Shown piece after piece: positions 35,256-45,045 of a stretch of DNA of 64,000 nucleotides. This DNA comes from Thermoplasmata archaeon (lineage in GTDB: Archaea > Thermoplasmatota > Thermoplasmata > Lutacidiplasmatales > UBA184). The translations under genes were made by a program, and so were the position numbers. Location: assembly GCA_021816865.1 (NCBI GenBank), contig JAKAWX010000004.1, forward strand, positions 62,001 to 126,000, given 5' to 3'. Numbering within the stretch: the first letter of the stretch is position 1; each line of letters begins with the position of its first letter. The notes under the pieces were generated by a model that did no database searches, was not told the DNA's origin, and was given only the letters and a program-made list of their open reading frames with translations.

Positions 35256-36251
35256 ATGAGTAAATACCCTACGGCCGTAGGTCCTCCGACCGTGACCGAC
35301 GGAGAACCGGTGCCCGTGCGGCCGGGTACCGCCGCACCCGCCTGCCCGATGTGTCACAGCACCCATCGGATTGTTGACCCGGTGCTCCTCGAGACCCACT
35401 GCGCGGAGTGTGGCCTCGTGTTCGACGACCGGGCGATCGTGGCGAGCGCCCCACCGGTCCCCGACAGCACCGGCAGCGAGGGCTCCGGCCGAGGCATCGG
35501 TCCGTTCGTCCGGCCCGGCGGGACTCGCCGCTCCCTCGGATCGACGCTCTCGCTGACCCGGGACGGACAGGGACGACGCCTCGACTGGCACCGTCGCTAC
35601 GAGTTCCAGCACCTGAAGCGGGTCATGCAGCGTCAGACCGCGCGCACGGTCGACGGCCCGCTCGATCGGACCCCGGCCCGTGGCGAGATCCAGACGGCCG
35701 GCGAGTCGATCGGGCTCCCCGGCGTCGTGCTCGCCGAGGCGGAGGTCGTCTACCGCGAGGCGCGGCTGCGGGGCCTGTTCCGCGGTCGCAGCCTTCCGTC
35801 GAGCGTCGGCGCCTGCCTCTACGCCGCGTGCCGTCGCTTTTCGCTGCCGCGCACCCTCGGCGAAGTAGCGAACGCCGTCGGCGCGAAGCGCTCCGAGGTC
35901 GGCCGCACGTTCAAGGTGATCCAGCGGGGAAGCGGTCTCGCGATCCCGGGGGTCGGGACCAAGGCGTTCCTGACCCGATACGCCCAGGAGCTCGCGCTCT
36001 CTCCGCGGGTCCGTTCGACCGTCGAAGCGATGCTCGACCAGGCCCGGGACGACCCCGAGCTTTCCGGTCTGAGCCCGCACGGCCTCGTGGCCGCCCTGAT
36101 CTACCTCGCGGCCGAGGAGAACGGCGAACACCGGTCGCGCGCGCAAGTCGCCCGCGTGAGCTCGGTGACCGAAGTAACACTGCGCTCCACCAGCCGCCTG
36201 GTCGAGAAGGTGTGGAACCGCCCCGCCGCGCCGACCCCGAAGTCGGAGTAG
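35256..36251 (+). CDS. tfb: Transcription initiation factor TFB (start may be GTG 35292)
   Basis: CPMCHSTHRIVDPVLLETHCAECGLVFDDRAI zinc ribbon; cyclin-like repeats; HRRYEFQHLKRVMQ. AT box TAAATA at about 35261-35266 lies about 28 nt before GTG 35292. Confidence 0.94.
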   Translation: MSKYPTAVGPPTVTDGEPVPVRPGTAAPACPMCHSTHRIVDPVLLETHCAECGLVFDDRAIVASAPPVPDSTGSEGSGRGIGPFVRPGGTRRSLGSTLSLTRDGQGRRLDWHRRYEFQHLKRVMQRQTARTVDGPLDRTPARGEIQTAGESIGLPGVVLAEAEVVYREARLRGLFRGRSLPSSVGACLYAACRRFSLPRTLGEVANAVGAKRSEVGRTFKVIQRGSGLAIPGVGTKAFLTRYAQELALSPRVRSTVEAMLDQARDDPELSGLSPHGLVAALIYLAAEENGEHRSRAQVARVSSVTEVTLRSTSRLVEKVWNRPAAPTPKSE

Positions 36252-36273
36252 TGCGCCGCGGTCGGCGGGCCGC

Positions 36274-36498
36274 TCACTTCACGAGGTAGTAGCCCGCGGC
36301 CTTCTCGCGGACCTTCCGACGGGCCCAGCCCTTCGTCTGGAGCTCCTGGAGGGAGTTCATGACCATCGTCTTCGGGAGGTGCGCCGACTGGGTGACGCGC
36401 TCGGCGGTGCCCATCTTCTCTTCGGAGAGCATCGCGAGGTCCTTCATCGCCTTGTACACCTTGACCGCGTTCGGCGACACCTCGTCCTCGATGCCCAT
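36274..36498 (-). CDS. Small winged-helix protein
   Basis: MGIEDEVSPNAVKVYKAMKDLAMLSEEKMGTAERVTQSAHLPKTMVMNSLQELQTKGWARRKVREKAAGYYLVK. Confidence 0.8.
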   Translation of the reverse strand: MGIEDEVSPNAVKVYKAMKDLAMLSEEKMGTAERVTQSAHLPKTMVMNSLQELQTKGWARRKVREKAAGYYLVK

Positions 36499-36687
36499 CG
36501 ATGGCCCCGGCCTCGCGACCCCACGGGGCAGATAATGATGGCGGCCCGGACGGGATCGGCTTATCCCGCCACCGGTCTCCCCCGGCCGGATGCGGGCCTT
36601 GCGGGATGCCGGGCGGCGAGACCGACCGCACTCGCGAGCGCTTTCGCTCGGGAGCAGTCCCGCGCGGCGAGCGACCGGGGATTCCTC

Positions 36688-37842
36688 GTGACCTCGTCCC
36701 CTCGGCTCTCGGTGGTGTGGGACGAAAGGTTTCACGACTACGACTTCGGCCCGGAGCATCCGTTCTCGGAGCGGAGTCGGGAGCTCGCGGTCCGCCTCCT
36801 CGAAACGGTCGTCCCTCCCGCCGACCCGGGACCAATCGAGTGGCTCCGCTCGGTACCGCCGGCGGAGCGGGCGAGCCTCGAGCGGTTCCACCGCCCGGAG
36901 TATCTCGCGAAGGTCCAGGCGGCCAGCCGGGCCCGCGAAACGGTCCTCCTCGACGCAGGGGACACCCCCGGGTTCCCGGGCTGCTACGAGGCGGCGGCCC
37001 GAATCGTCGCCGGGGCCGACCGGGGGCTCGGGACGACGCTCGAAGCGGGGCGGCCCGCGTTCCACCCGGCGGGCGGCCTGCACCACGCGCACCCCGACCG
37101 AGCGAGCGGGTTCTGCATCTTCAACGACGTCGCGGTCGCGGTCTCCCGCGCGGTCGACGAGCACCGAAAGGTCGCCTACCTCGATATCGACGCCCATCAT
37201 GGGGACGGGGTGATGTACGGCTTCTACGAGTCGGGCCGCGTGCTCGATATCGATTTCCACCAGGACGGACGGACGCTCTTCCCGGGGACCGGGTTCCCGA
37301 CGGAGTGTGGCCGCCGGGACGGAGCGGGGCTGAAGGTCAACGTGCCTCTCCCGCCGGGGGCGGGCGACGGGGCGCTCCGACCCCTCTTTCATCGGATCGT
37401 TCCCACGCTCCTTCGGTCGTTTCGCCCCGACGTGATCGTCGTTCAGCACGGGGTCGACGGCCACGTCGGGGACACGCTCGCCCGGTTGCAGTACACGCCC
37501 GCGGCGTACGCGGACGTCGACCGCACGGTCCTCGGTCTCGCGAGGGAGCTGACGCGCGGCCGGTTGCTCGTCACGGGGGGCGGTGGATACCGGGCCGATT
37601 CCGTCAGCCGCGTCCTCGCGCGGGCCGGGACGATCCTCGCGCAGGTCGACGCCCCCGACGATGCCGCGGCGCTGCCGGCCCGGTGGCGGGAAGAGTATCG
37701 CGCCGCGCTCGGCGCGACCGCCCCTCGAACCTGGGGCGAGCATCCGCGACCGGCCCCGTCCCCCTGGCGTCGGGAGGACGAGGAGAAGCTCGTCGGCGTG
37801 CTCGAGTCGACTCTCGGTGTCCGGCTTCCCCGGCCGAGTTGA
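36688..37842 (+). CDS. Histone deacetylase/acetoin utilization (AcuC) family protein
   Basis: LSVVWDERFHDYDFGPEHPFSERSRELAVRL ... PAGGLHHAHPDRASGFCIFNDVAVAVSRAVDEHRKVAYLDIDAHHGDGVMYGFYESGRVLDIDFHQDGRTLFPGTG. Confidence 0.93.
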   Translation: MTSSPRLSVVWDERFHDYDFGPEHPFSERSRELAVRLLETVVPPADPGPIEWLRSVPPAERASLERFHRPEYLAKVQAASRARETVLLDAGDTPGFPGCYEAAARIVAGADRGLGTTLEAGRPAFHPAGGLHHAHPDRASGFCIFNDVAVAVSRAVDEHRKVAYLDIDAHHGDGVMYGFYESGRVLDIDFHQDGRTLFPGTGFPTECGRRDGAGLKVNVPLPPGAGDGALRPLFHRIVPTLLRSFRPDVIVVQHGVDGHVGDTLARLQYTPAAYADVDRTVLGLARELTRGRLLVTGGGGYRADSVSRVLARAGTILAQVDAPDDAAALPARWREEYRAALGATAPRTWGEHPRPAPSPWRREDEEKLVGVLESTLGVRLPRPS

Positions 37843-37859
37843 CCGGGGTCGGGCGCGCG

Positions 37860-38100
37860 GGGCGCGCGGCAGGCGAGCGAGGGGAACTCCCGTTCCGAGT
37901 GGCCGAGGAGGATCCCGTCCATGCACCGACCGCGCGTCAAGGCTGCCTCGCGTTCCCGGCCCACTGCGGTGTACCCCTGCTCGACGAATCCGATACGCTC
38001 GCATACCGCGAGCTTGGCAACGTCCAACCCGAGCGCCCGGACGCGGGTGCATCGCGTCCCGGGGCGACGGAACGCCTCGTGGCTGGGGAAGCAGGACGCT
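37860..38100 (-). pseudogene. Possible GNAT acetyltransferase remnant
   Basis: Reverse frame reads TRCTRVRALGLDVAKLAVCERIGFVEQGYTAVGREREAALTRGRCMDGILLGHSERE, resembling a GNAT C-terminus (xxLYERIGFVEEG...DxLLMG). No intact N-terminal domain in the same frame. Confidence 0.4.
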
Positions 38101-38518
38101 TCGGCCGCGTGCCTTGGGTGCCACGGCCCGGGGGCCGATCCGATCGGAGAGGCACTCGGCCCTGGTCCTTTCCCGTCGAGCCCGTCCGGCCGACGGATGG
38201 GCCACGCTCTACGTTCGACGACGGAGCGCGGGCGATGCTCCCTCCGAACGCTCTTCCGTGCGTCCGCGAGATCACTCGGCTAAAATCGCGGCGCTCCGGG
38301 GCCGAAGGGAGCGCTGCCCCGGCCGCAGGGCCCGTGCGGGAGCCGCGAAGGCTCCTCCTCCTGCGGGGAGCCGCCGAGGGATCGGGAAGTCGGAGAATGA
38401 GCTGGGGCGCCGGGATCGGCCGGTGCGCCCGAGCGAGTCCCGGGCCCATGTGTACGCCGCTTCCCCCGGAGCGTCGACCTCAGGGGACCGTCTCCGCCCG
38501 GTCCCGCGCCCCACGGCG

Positions 38519-39601
38519 CTAGAGACGTTCGCCCCAGGTGGGTCGGTCGAGCCAGTCCTGGTCGAACGCGCGGATACCGTCGCGCACGTGGTCCGCGTCG
38601 AGGACGTCCACCGGTCCCGTCCGCAGCTTGGCACGGACGGACGCCCGCGAGAGGGTCTCGGCCGCGACGGCCCGCAGCTCCTCCGCCGCCCACTCGGAGA
38701 CGGAGCCTTCGTCGGAGTCGAGCATCCCGACGTGGACGGCGGCGAGAAAGGTATCCCGTTCGAGCCAGTAGGCGAGGTACGCCGTAAGGAGCCCGCGGGC
38801 CGCCGGGTCGACCGCGGGCGGCCGTTCGGGAGGCGGGAAGACTCCGAGCGACCGCGTGCCTCCCTCGGGGGCGAACTCGAGCGCCTCCCAGCCCCCCCGG
38901 CCCCGAGCGAGGCCGACGGGCCCCCGGCGCCCGTCCCAGAAGAGCGGCAACCGTTCGAGACCATCCTCGCGGTCCGGGGGATCCTCGGTCGGGAAGTCGC
39001 CGGGTTCGGGCCGAGGGAGGTGCCCGCTAAGCCGACGCCGGACCGCCTCGTCGTCCTCCCACCGACCCTGGGCGGAGAGCAGACGCTCGACCTTCTCGCC
39101 CCGTCGCCGGGTCGCGTCGAAGCGTCGCCGGGTCGCCGGTCCGAGCCGTTCCTCGACCGCCGCGAGCTCGGTCTCGAGGCCGCGGGGGGCGGGAGACCGA
39201 GTTCCGCGGGCCCGGACGAGGAGCGCCGTCGGGTCGATCCCCGGACAGGAGAGGACGACCGACGCCTGGAGCCGCCGACCGAGATGGACGGTGAGCGGAT
39301 ACTCGCGGCATGGGTGGGGCCGGCGTGCGTGCACCCGACACCGGTTCCCGGCGAGGAACTGGCAGGCGCCCCCGTCGGGCCGCGACGCGACGAACGCCTC
39401 CCGGCCGACGCGTCGGATCTCCGCCTCGGGAACGATCTCGAGCAACCCCGCGACCTCCGCCGTCTCGACCCTCGGCTCGGCGTAGCAGCAGAGGCCGCAG
39501 TCCGGGCGGCACCCGAAGGTGAAGCCGTCGAGCAGCCGGGTATCGAGACGGAGGGGACCGACGTCGTCGGTCCTCGCCGCGACGGGGCGTCCGGAGGTCA
39601 T
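38519..39601 (-). CDS. YkgJ-family cysteine-cluster protein
   Basis: FGCRPDCGLCCYAEPRVETAEVAGLL ... GGACQFLAGNRCRVHARRPHPCREYPLTVHLGRRLQASVVLSCPGID. Confidence 0.85.
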   Translation of the reverse strand: MTSGRPVAARTDDVGPLRLDTRLLDGFTFGCRPDCGLCCYAEPRVETAEVAGLLEIVPEAEIRRVGREAFVASRPDGGACQFLAGNRCRVHARRPHPCREYPLTVHLGRRLQASVVLSCPGIDPTALLVRARGTRSPAPRGLETELAAVEERLGPATRRRFDATRRRGEKVERLLSAQGRWEDDEAVRRRLSGHLPRPEPGDFPTEDPPDREDGLERLPLFWDGRRGPVGLARGRGGWEALEFAPEGGTRSLGVFPPPERPPAVDPAARGLLTAYLAYWLERDTFLAAVHVGMLDSDEGSVSEWAAEELRAVAAETLSRASVRAKLRTGPVDVLDADHVRDGIRAFDQDWLDRPTWGERL

Positions 39602-39694
39602 CCTCGCCCGGCCGACCGCCGCGCGCGCTTAACGGTCTCGATGGCCCCCCCGCCCCGCCCGCACCCTCATAACCCGGGGGCCGCTCGCCCGACC

Positions 39695-40138
39695 ATGGTG
39701 CTCCGGGCGAAGGACATCATGGACACGGACGTGCTCACGATCGACGAGGGGGCCGATGCGCTTTCGTGCGCGCGGACCATGGTCGCGCGCCGGAAAGGGT
39801 ACGCCATCGTCACGCGCGGGGACCCGAGCGCCGTCGCCGGCATCGTGACGGAGTGGGACTTCCTCGAGAAGATTGTCGCGGTCGGGGTCGACCCGTCGTC
39901 GGTCCGGCTCCGCGACCTTGCCTCCCCGACAGTGCACGCCTGTGCCCCCGACACTCCAACCGATGAGGTGGTGACGACGATGTCGACCCTCGGGGTTCGC
40001 CGGATGGTCGTGCGGACCGAGAGCCAGGTCCTCGGCGTGATCACTGCAAAGAATGTCCTCGCGATCTTCCGCCAGTACGTCGACAAGCTCACGTCGGGGA
40101 TCGCGGGCTACCAGTCGAACTTGACCCCGCTCGGCTGA
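39695..40138 (+). CDS. CBS-domain pair protein
   Basis: MVLRAKDIMDTDVLTIDEGADALSCARTMVARRKGYAIVTRGDPSAVAGIVTEWDFLEKIVAVGVDPSSVRLRDLASPTVHACAPDTPTDEVVTTMSTLGVRRMVV; CATAACC box about 25 nt upstream. Confidence 0.9.
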   Translation: MVLRAKDIMDTDVLTIDEGADALSCARTMVARRKGYAIVTRGDPSAVAGIVTEWDFLEKIVAVGVDPSSVRLRDLASPTVHACAPDTPTDEVVTTMSTLGVRRMVVRTESQVLGVITAKNVLAIFRQYVDKLTSGIAGYQSNLTPLG

Positions 40139-40250
40139 CGCTGGGGAGACGCGGACCGAGCGCCATGGGACCGTTCTCGCCCCGCGCCGGGCCCGACTTC
40201 GGCCCGGTCGTGGATCGAAGGCGGTGGGGCGCTCTCCGGGGGGGGCGCTG

Positions 40251-41699
40251 ATGCAGTACAAGTGGCGCGTGCTCTCCAACACGACCGTCGCGACGCTGAT
40301 GTCCGCCATCGACGCGAACATCGTGCTCATCTCGCTCCCCACGATCGGGCGCGAGCTCGCGGACACGAGCGCGACCCTGCTTTTGTGGATCCTGCTCGGC
40401 TACTCGCTCCTGACCGCGGTGGTCCTGCTCAACTTCGGCCGGCTCTCCGACCTCTTCGGCCGCGTGCGGCTCTACGTGCTCGGGTTCGCGATCTTCACGG
40501 TCGGCTCGCTCCTCTGCGGGTTCTCCGAGACGGGACTCGAGCTCGTCCTCTTCCGGCTCGTCCAAGGGGTCGGTGCCGGTTTCCTCTTCTCGAATTCGGC
40601 CGCGATCATCACCGATGCGTTCCCGCCCAACGAGCGCGGACGGGCGCTCGGGGTGAACCAGGTGTCGATCGTCGCCGGGGCGGTCGCGGGGCTCGTCCTC
40701 GGGGGGATCATCACCTCCACGATCGGCTGGCGCTGGATCTTCTTCGTGAACGTCCCGATCGGAATCGTCGCGACCCTGCGCGCGCGGTTCGATCTCCGGG
40801 AACTGGTCCGGCCGGAATCCGCGCCGCGGATCGACTGGTTCGGGAACATCTTGTTCGCGGGGGCGCTCACGACCGCCCTGGTCGGCATCACGCTCGGAGC
40901 GCTCGGCCAGTGGTCCGCGACCGACGCGGCGGCGGCGATCGTCGTCGGGATCGTCCTTCTCGGCGCGTTCCTCTACGTCGAGTCGCGCGAGCTCTCGCCG
41001 ATGCTCGACCTCTCGCTGTTCCGCAGCCGGGAGTTCAGCGCCTCCGCGACAGCGATGCTGCTGAACGCCCTCGCCCGCGGAGCGTTCACGTTCATCCTCG
41101 TCTTCTACCTCCAGGGACCTCCGCGGTTCCTCAGCCCGTTCACGGCCGGTCTCTTCCTCATCCCGGTCTCCGCATCCCTCGCCACCCTCGGCCCGGTGAG
41201 CGGCTGGCTTTCCGATCGGTACGGCCCTCGACCGTTCTTGGTGGCCGGCCTCGTCGCGAGCGCCGCCGGCTTCCTCTGGCTCGCCACGATCGGCCCGAGC
41301 GACTCCTTCCTCGCCCTCACGCCCCCGCTGGTCCTGGTCGGCGCGGGGATGGGACTCTTCGCCTCGCCGAACCGCGCGGCGATGATGACGGCGGTGCCGC
41401 CGGCCCGCCGCGGGGTGGCGTCGGGCGTCGGCACGACGTTCATCAACAGCGGCGCGACGATCAGCCTTGGGATCACGCTCATCGTGATGAGCTCGGTGCT
41501 CCCGCGTTCCGCGATCCAGGCGATCTTCCTGGGAACCGCGAGGGCCGGGACGCCGTTCCCTTCGGCGGCCGGGTTCCTCGACGCCATCCACCTGATCTTC
41601 CTCGTCTCGGCGGTCCTTTGCTTCCTCGCTCTCGTGCCGTCGGTCCTCCGCGGGAGGGCGCCGGCCCCCCCGGTCCCCGCCCCCGACGGGGGAGACTGA
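40251..41699 (+). CDS. MFS transporter, EmrB/DHA2-like
   Basis: MQYKWRVLSNTTVATLMSAIDANIVLISLPTIGRELADTSATLLLWILLGYSLLTAVVLLNFGRLSDLFGRVRLYVLG. Confidence 0.92.
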   Translation: MQYKWRVLSNTTVATLMSAIDANIVLISLPTIGRELADTSATLLLWILLGYSLLTAVVLLNFGRLSDLFGRVRLYVLGFAIFTVGSLLCGFSETGLELVLFRLVQGVGAGFLFSNSAAIITDAFPPNERGRALGVNQVSIVAGAVAGLVLGGIITSTIGWRWIFFVNVPIGIVATLRARFDLRELVRPESAPRIDWFGNILFAGALTTALVGITLGALGQWSATDAAAAIVVGIVLLGAFLYVESRELSPMLDLSLFRSREFSASATAMLLNALARGAFTFILVFYLQGPPRFLSPFTAGLFLIPVSASLATLGPVSGWLSDRYGPRPFLVAGLVASAAGFLWLATIGPSDSFLALTPPLVLVGAGMGLFASPNRAAMMTAVPPARRGVASGVGTTFINSGATISLGITLIVMSSVLPRSAIQAIFLGTARAGTPFPSAAGFLDAIHLIFLVSAVLCFLALVPSVLRGRAPAPPVPAPDGGD

Positions 41700-41793
41700 G
41701 CCCGCACGACGAGCGGGAAGGTCAACGGGGTTTGACCTCGGGTTCAAGAAGAGGACTCGCCGCCGGTCGCCGGGTGAACGGACCCGATGCCCC

Positions 41794-42201
41794 TTACGCC
41801 TCGCCAACGGTCGGGGGGGGTCCTTCGGACAGGGCGGTGGACGTGCATTCGTCGAGGAGACGGGCCAGGACGCTCGTCTCGAGCGGGAGCGGAAGTCGCT
41901 TCACGTTCGACGGCCAGGTGCGCCTCGTCTCGGCGAACGGGTCACCGACCACGATCACGGGCAGCCGACGGGCGTCGTCCGGGAACGCTTCGGGGTACGT
42001 CTCGAGGAGTTCGGACCGGGCCCGGTTGCAGGCGACGACGATCAGGTCGACGGGGTCCTGCGTCGCGTCCGACAGGCGGAGTGCGGCCTCGGCGGCCAAG
42101 TCGGCGGTCGTGACGCGGAAGCCGAGGGTCTCGAGGAAGACTTGTACGGAGTCGGCGAGGCTCGGGGTCTCGCGGACTACGAGCGCTGTCGGAATCAACA
42201 T
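41794..42201 (-). CDS. Pseudo-receiver (degenerate response-regulator receiver) protein
   Basis: MLIPTALVVRETPSLADSVQVFLETLGFRVTTADLAAEAALRLSDATQDPVDLIVVACNRARSELLETYPEAFPDDARRLPVIVVGDPF: receiver-like pattern lacking the acidic pocket and phospho-acceptor Asp. Confidence 0.6.
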   Translation of the reverse strand: MLIPTALVVRETPSLADSVQVFLETLGFRVTTADLAAEAALRLSDATQDPVDLIVVACNRARSELLETYPEAFPDDARRLPVIVVGDPFAETRRTWPSNVKRLPLPLETSVLARLLDECTSTALSEGPPPTVGEA

Positions 42202-42258
42202 CGAAGGGAGTACCTCGGGCCGGGTATTCGTCCCGCCGTGGAGTTGGCTTGACCCCTC

Positions 42259-43764
42259 GTGCCGGTCGGTCCGGGAACCTCAAGTCCGACCGAAGCTTCC
42301 CGCAGCGAACGGTCCATGTCGCCCCACGACTGGTTCAACGACACCTTCGGCGAGGGTCCCACGGCGGCCTTCCTCCTCGATCCGGACGGCCGCGTGGACC
42401 GTTCGAACGCGCTCGCGCGCGAGCTCCTCGGAATCGTCGAGGACCCGGTCGGACGGCCGCTCGCGGACCTACTGTCGCCGGCGAGCGCCTGGCTCGAGTC
42501 CGCGCGTGCCCACGCGCAGGCGGACGGTACACGGTTCTCGGTCGCGCGGGCGGTCCTCGAGCCCGCCGCTCGGGACCGTCGGCATCTGGTCGACGTCGAG
42601 CTCTATCCCCAATCGACCCCCGGGGCGGCGGGCGTACTCGTGATGATCAACGACCGGACGGGAGCCCACCGCGACAGCCCCGAATCCGCGCGTCTGTTCT
42701 ACGAGGCGTTCCTCCACTCGACCAACGCGATGGAGCTGACCGACCGCGACGGGTACATCGTGGACGTCAACCCGGCGTTCGAGCGGATCTACGGTTACTC
42801 GCGAGAGGAGCTCATCGGTCGGCGGCCGAGCGTCGTCTCGAGCGGCCGGACCGACCTCGCCACGTACGAGCGGATGTGGAAGCTGCTCCTTGACCCGAAC
42901 GTCGGGGCGTGGTCGGGCGAACTCGTCAACCGCGACCGGCGCGGCAACGAGCATCCCGTCCTCCTCGCGATCACCGCGATCCGGGCGCCGGACGGCTCGA
43001 TCACGCACTTCCTCGGCGTCGCGGTCGACCTGACGGAGCGCAAGGCATGGGAACGAGGGGCGATGCATTCGGAGCGCCTCGCGTCCCTCGGCCAGCTCGC
43101 CGCGGGAGTCGCGCACGAGATCAACACGCCGCTCGCGAACATCACGCTCATCGCGGAGTCGATCCGTCGGCGAGCCACCGACCCCTGGACCCACGGTCGC
43201 ATCGATTCCCTTCTCCATCAGACCGAGTCCGCCGCGCGGATCGTGCGGGGCCTCCTCGACTTCGCCCGCCGGCCCGAGACCAAGATCGGCGAGGTCGATC
43301 TCGGGGCGCTCGTCACGAGGTCAGTGAACTTCCTGCGCGGGAAGCAGAACGCCGACGTCGAGGTCGAGGTTCGCGTTCCGAGCGACCCGGTCGTCATCCG
43401 GGCCGACCGCGACCAGGTTGGCCAAGTGATCACGAACCTCGTTAACAACGCCTACGACGCGATCGATGGCCGAGGACGTCTCGAGGTCGATGTCTCGGCG
43501 ACCGACGAGTGGGCGAGGATCCGAGTGACGGACGACGGCCCGGGGATCCCTCCGGAGGTCCGGGCCCACCTGTTCGAGCCGTTCTTCACCACCAAGCCGG
43601 AGGGGAAGGGGACCGGCCTCGGGCTCGCGATCTGCCACGGGATCGTCCAGTCCCACGGCGGGACGATCGAGGTCGAATCGACGCCCGGCCACGGGACGAC
43701 GTTCGAAGTCCGTCTTCCCCGCCTCCCCCTCGTCCCGGGTCCGTTCGCCGCCTCGACGGGGTAG
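42259..43764 (+). CDS. PAS-domain sensor histidine kinase
   Basis: Two PAS-like regions; H-box LGQLAAGVAHEINTPLANITLIAESI; N-box QVITNLVNNAYDAIDGRG; G-boxes DDGPGIPPEVRAHLFEPFFTTKPEGKGTGLGLAICHGIV. Confidence 0.94.
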   Translation: MPVGPGTSSPTEASRSERSMSPHDWFNDTFGEGPTAAFLLDPDGRVDRSNALARELLGIVEDPVGRPLADLLSPASAWLESARAHAQADGTRFSVARAVLEPAARDRRHLVDVELYPQSTPGAAGVLVMINDRTGAHRDSPESARLFYEAFLHSTNAMELTDRDGYIVDVNPAFERIYGYSREELIGRRPSVVSSGRTDLATYERMWKLLLDPNVGAWSGELVNRDRRGNEHPVLLAITAIRAPDGSITHFLGVAVDLTERKAWERGAMHSERLASLGQLAAGVAHEINTPLANITLIAESIRRRATDPWTHGRIDSLLHQTESAARIVRGLLDFARRPETKIGEVDLGALVTRSVNFLRGKQNADVEVEVRVPSDPVVIRADRDQVGQVITNLVNNAYDAIDGRGRLEVDVSATDEWARIRVTDDGPGIPPEVRAHLFEPFFTTKPEGKGTGLGLAICHGIVQSHGGTIEVESTPGHGTTFEVRLPRLPLVPGPFAASTG

Positions 43765-43859
43765 GCGGACCCGCCCGGGCGCCGGGGCGGGCGTCCCGGA
43801 GTCGACGGCCCGGGCCGTCCGGGGGCGAAGGTTATCTCTCTCCCGGCCGGTGTCGGCGC

Positions 43860-44927
43860 ATGCGCCTCCTCGTGATCGACGACGACACGGTCTTCCGCGA
43901 GGAGCTCTCGACGTTGCTCAGCGACTGGGGCCACCAAGTCGAGAGCGTGAACTCGGCCGCGAAGGCGCTCGAGGCGCTCTCGATCGCCGAATTCGACGCG
44001 ATCTTCTCGGACGTACGGATGCCCCGGATGAACGGCATCGAGCTCTTGCGCCAGGTCCGCGAACGATGGCCCCGGGTCTTTGTCGTCATGATCACGGGGT
44101 ACGCGACCGTCGAGACCGCGGTCGAGGCGATGAAGCTGGGCGCTTTCGACTATCTCCGGAAACCGTTCCGCTCGGAGCACGTGCAGCGGATCATCGACCT
44201 GATCCAGGAGGAACGCGCGTTCTCGCACGGAGGCTTCGACGAGCGGGATCCCGTTCGGCTCGCCGAGCGGTGGGCGAAGGAGCGACGCGAGGTGCTCCTC
44301 CTCGGGGCGACCCCCAAACGGCCGATCCCGGGCGTGACGGTGATCGACCTCCCGATCTCGGAAGCGTCGGTCGGCTTCCGGGAGACCATCACGACGTTCG
44401 TCGAGTCGCATGCGCGGCCCGCCGTGGTCGTGGCGGGGATCGAGCGGCTCTTCCTCGCGCACCGGGCGGAAGAGATCGCGCAGATCCTTGGCGACGCGGT
44501 CGGCAAGATCGAAGGCAAGGGGCCGATCGGCATCGGCTTCGACCCGACCACGCTCCCCGAGCAGTCGGTCACGATGATCCGAACCGCGGTCTCCGCGGCC
44601 CGGGTCCACGGGACGCTCGGGGCGCTCGCGAACCCCCTGCGTCGCCTCATCCTCCGTCGGCTCGAGGAGGGGCCGACGTCGTTTACGGAGGTGATGAAGG
44701 CGGCCGGGATCGACGATTCCCCCAAGCTCTCCTTCCACCTGAGGACCCTCCAGGAGGACGGCCTGATCGCGCACGCGGGCGAGAACTACCGCCTGAGCCC
44801 GAGCGGCGAGGAGGCCGTGCGGATCCTGAAGGAGGTCGACGCGATCGGCTCCGCCGACCAGAACCGCATCCTCCTCTTCCCCGTCGGGACCCTGCCCGAA
44901 CGCGCGCGTCGGGACGCCGCCCGCTGA
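43860..44927 (+). CDS. Response regulator: receiver + DUF835-like middle domain + ArsR-like winged helix
   Basis: MRLLVIDDDTVFREELSTLLSDWGHQVESVNSAAKALEALSIAEFDAIFSDVRMPRMNGIELLR; middle VTVIDLPISEASVGFRETITTFVESHARPAVVVAGIERLFLAHRAEEIAQIL; C-term GTLGALANPLRRLILRRLEEGPTSFTEVMKAAGIDDSPKLSFHLRTLQEDGLIAH. Confidence 0.9.
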   Translation: MRLLVIDDDTVFREELSTLLSDWGHQVESVNSAAKALEALSIAEFDAIFSDVRMPRMNGIELLRQVRERWPRVFVVMITGYATVETAVEAMKLGAFDYLRKPFRSEHVQRIIDLIQEERAFSHGGFDERDPVRLAERWAKERREVLLLGATPKRPIPGVTVIDLPISEASVGFRETITTFVESHARPAVVVAGIERLFLAHRAEEIAQILGDAVGKIEGKGPIGIGFDPTTLPEQSVTMIRTAVSAARVHGTLGALANPLRRLILRRLEEGPTSFTEVMKAAGIDDSPKLSFHLRTLQEDGLIAHAGENYRLSPSGEEAVRILKEVDAIGSADQNRILLFPVGTLPERARRDAAR

Positions 44928-45045
44928 CGGGGGCGGTCCGCGGGCCGTGCCCCGTATCCGGCCGAGCGAGCCGTCGGCGTCGGGGGTCCCCGGTTTCCCC
45001 GAGCGACCCGTGGGCTTTATCTCCCGTCCCGCCCCGTCGCTCCGT

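Noticed and set aside
37583-40138. 851-aa plus-strand ORF
   Set aside because: Mostly antisense to the YkgJ-family gene; only the terminal CBS protein (from 39695) is genuine.
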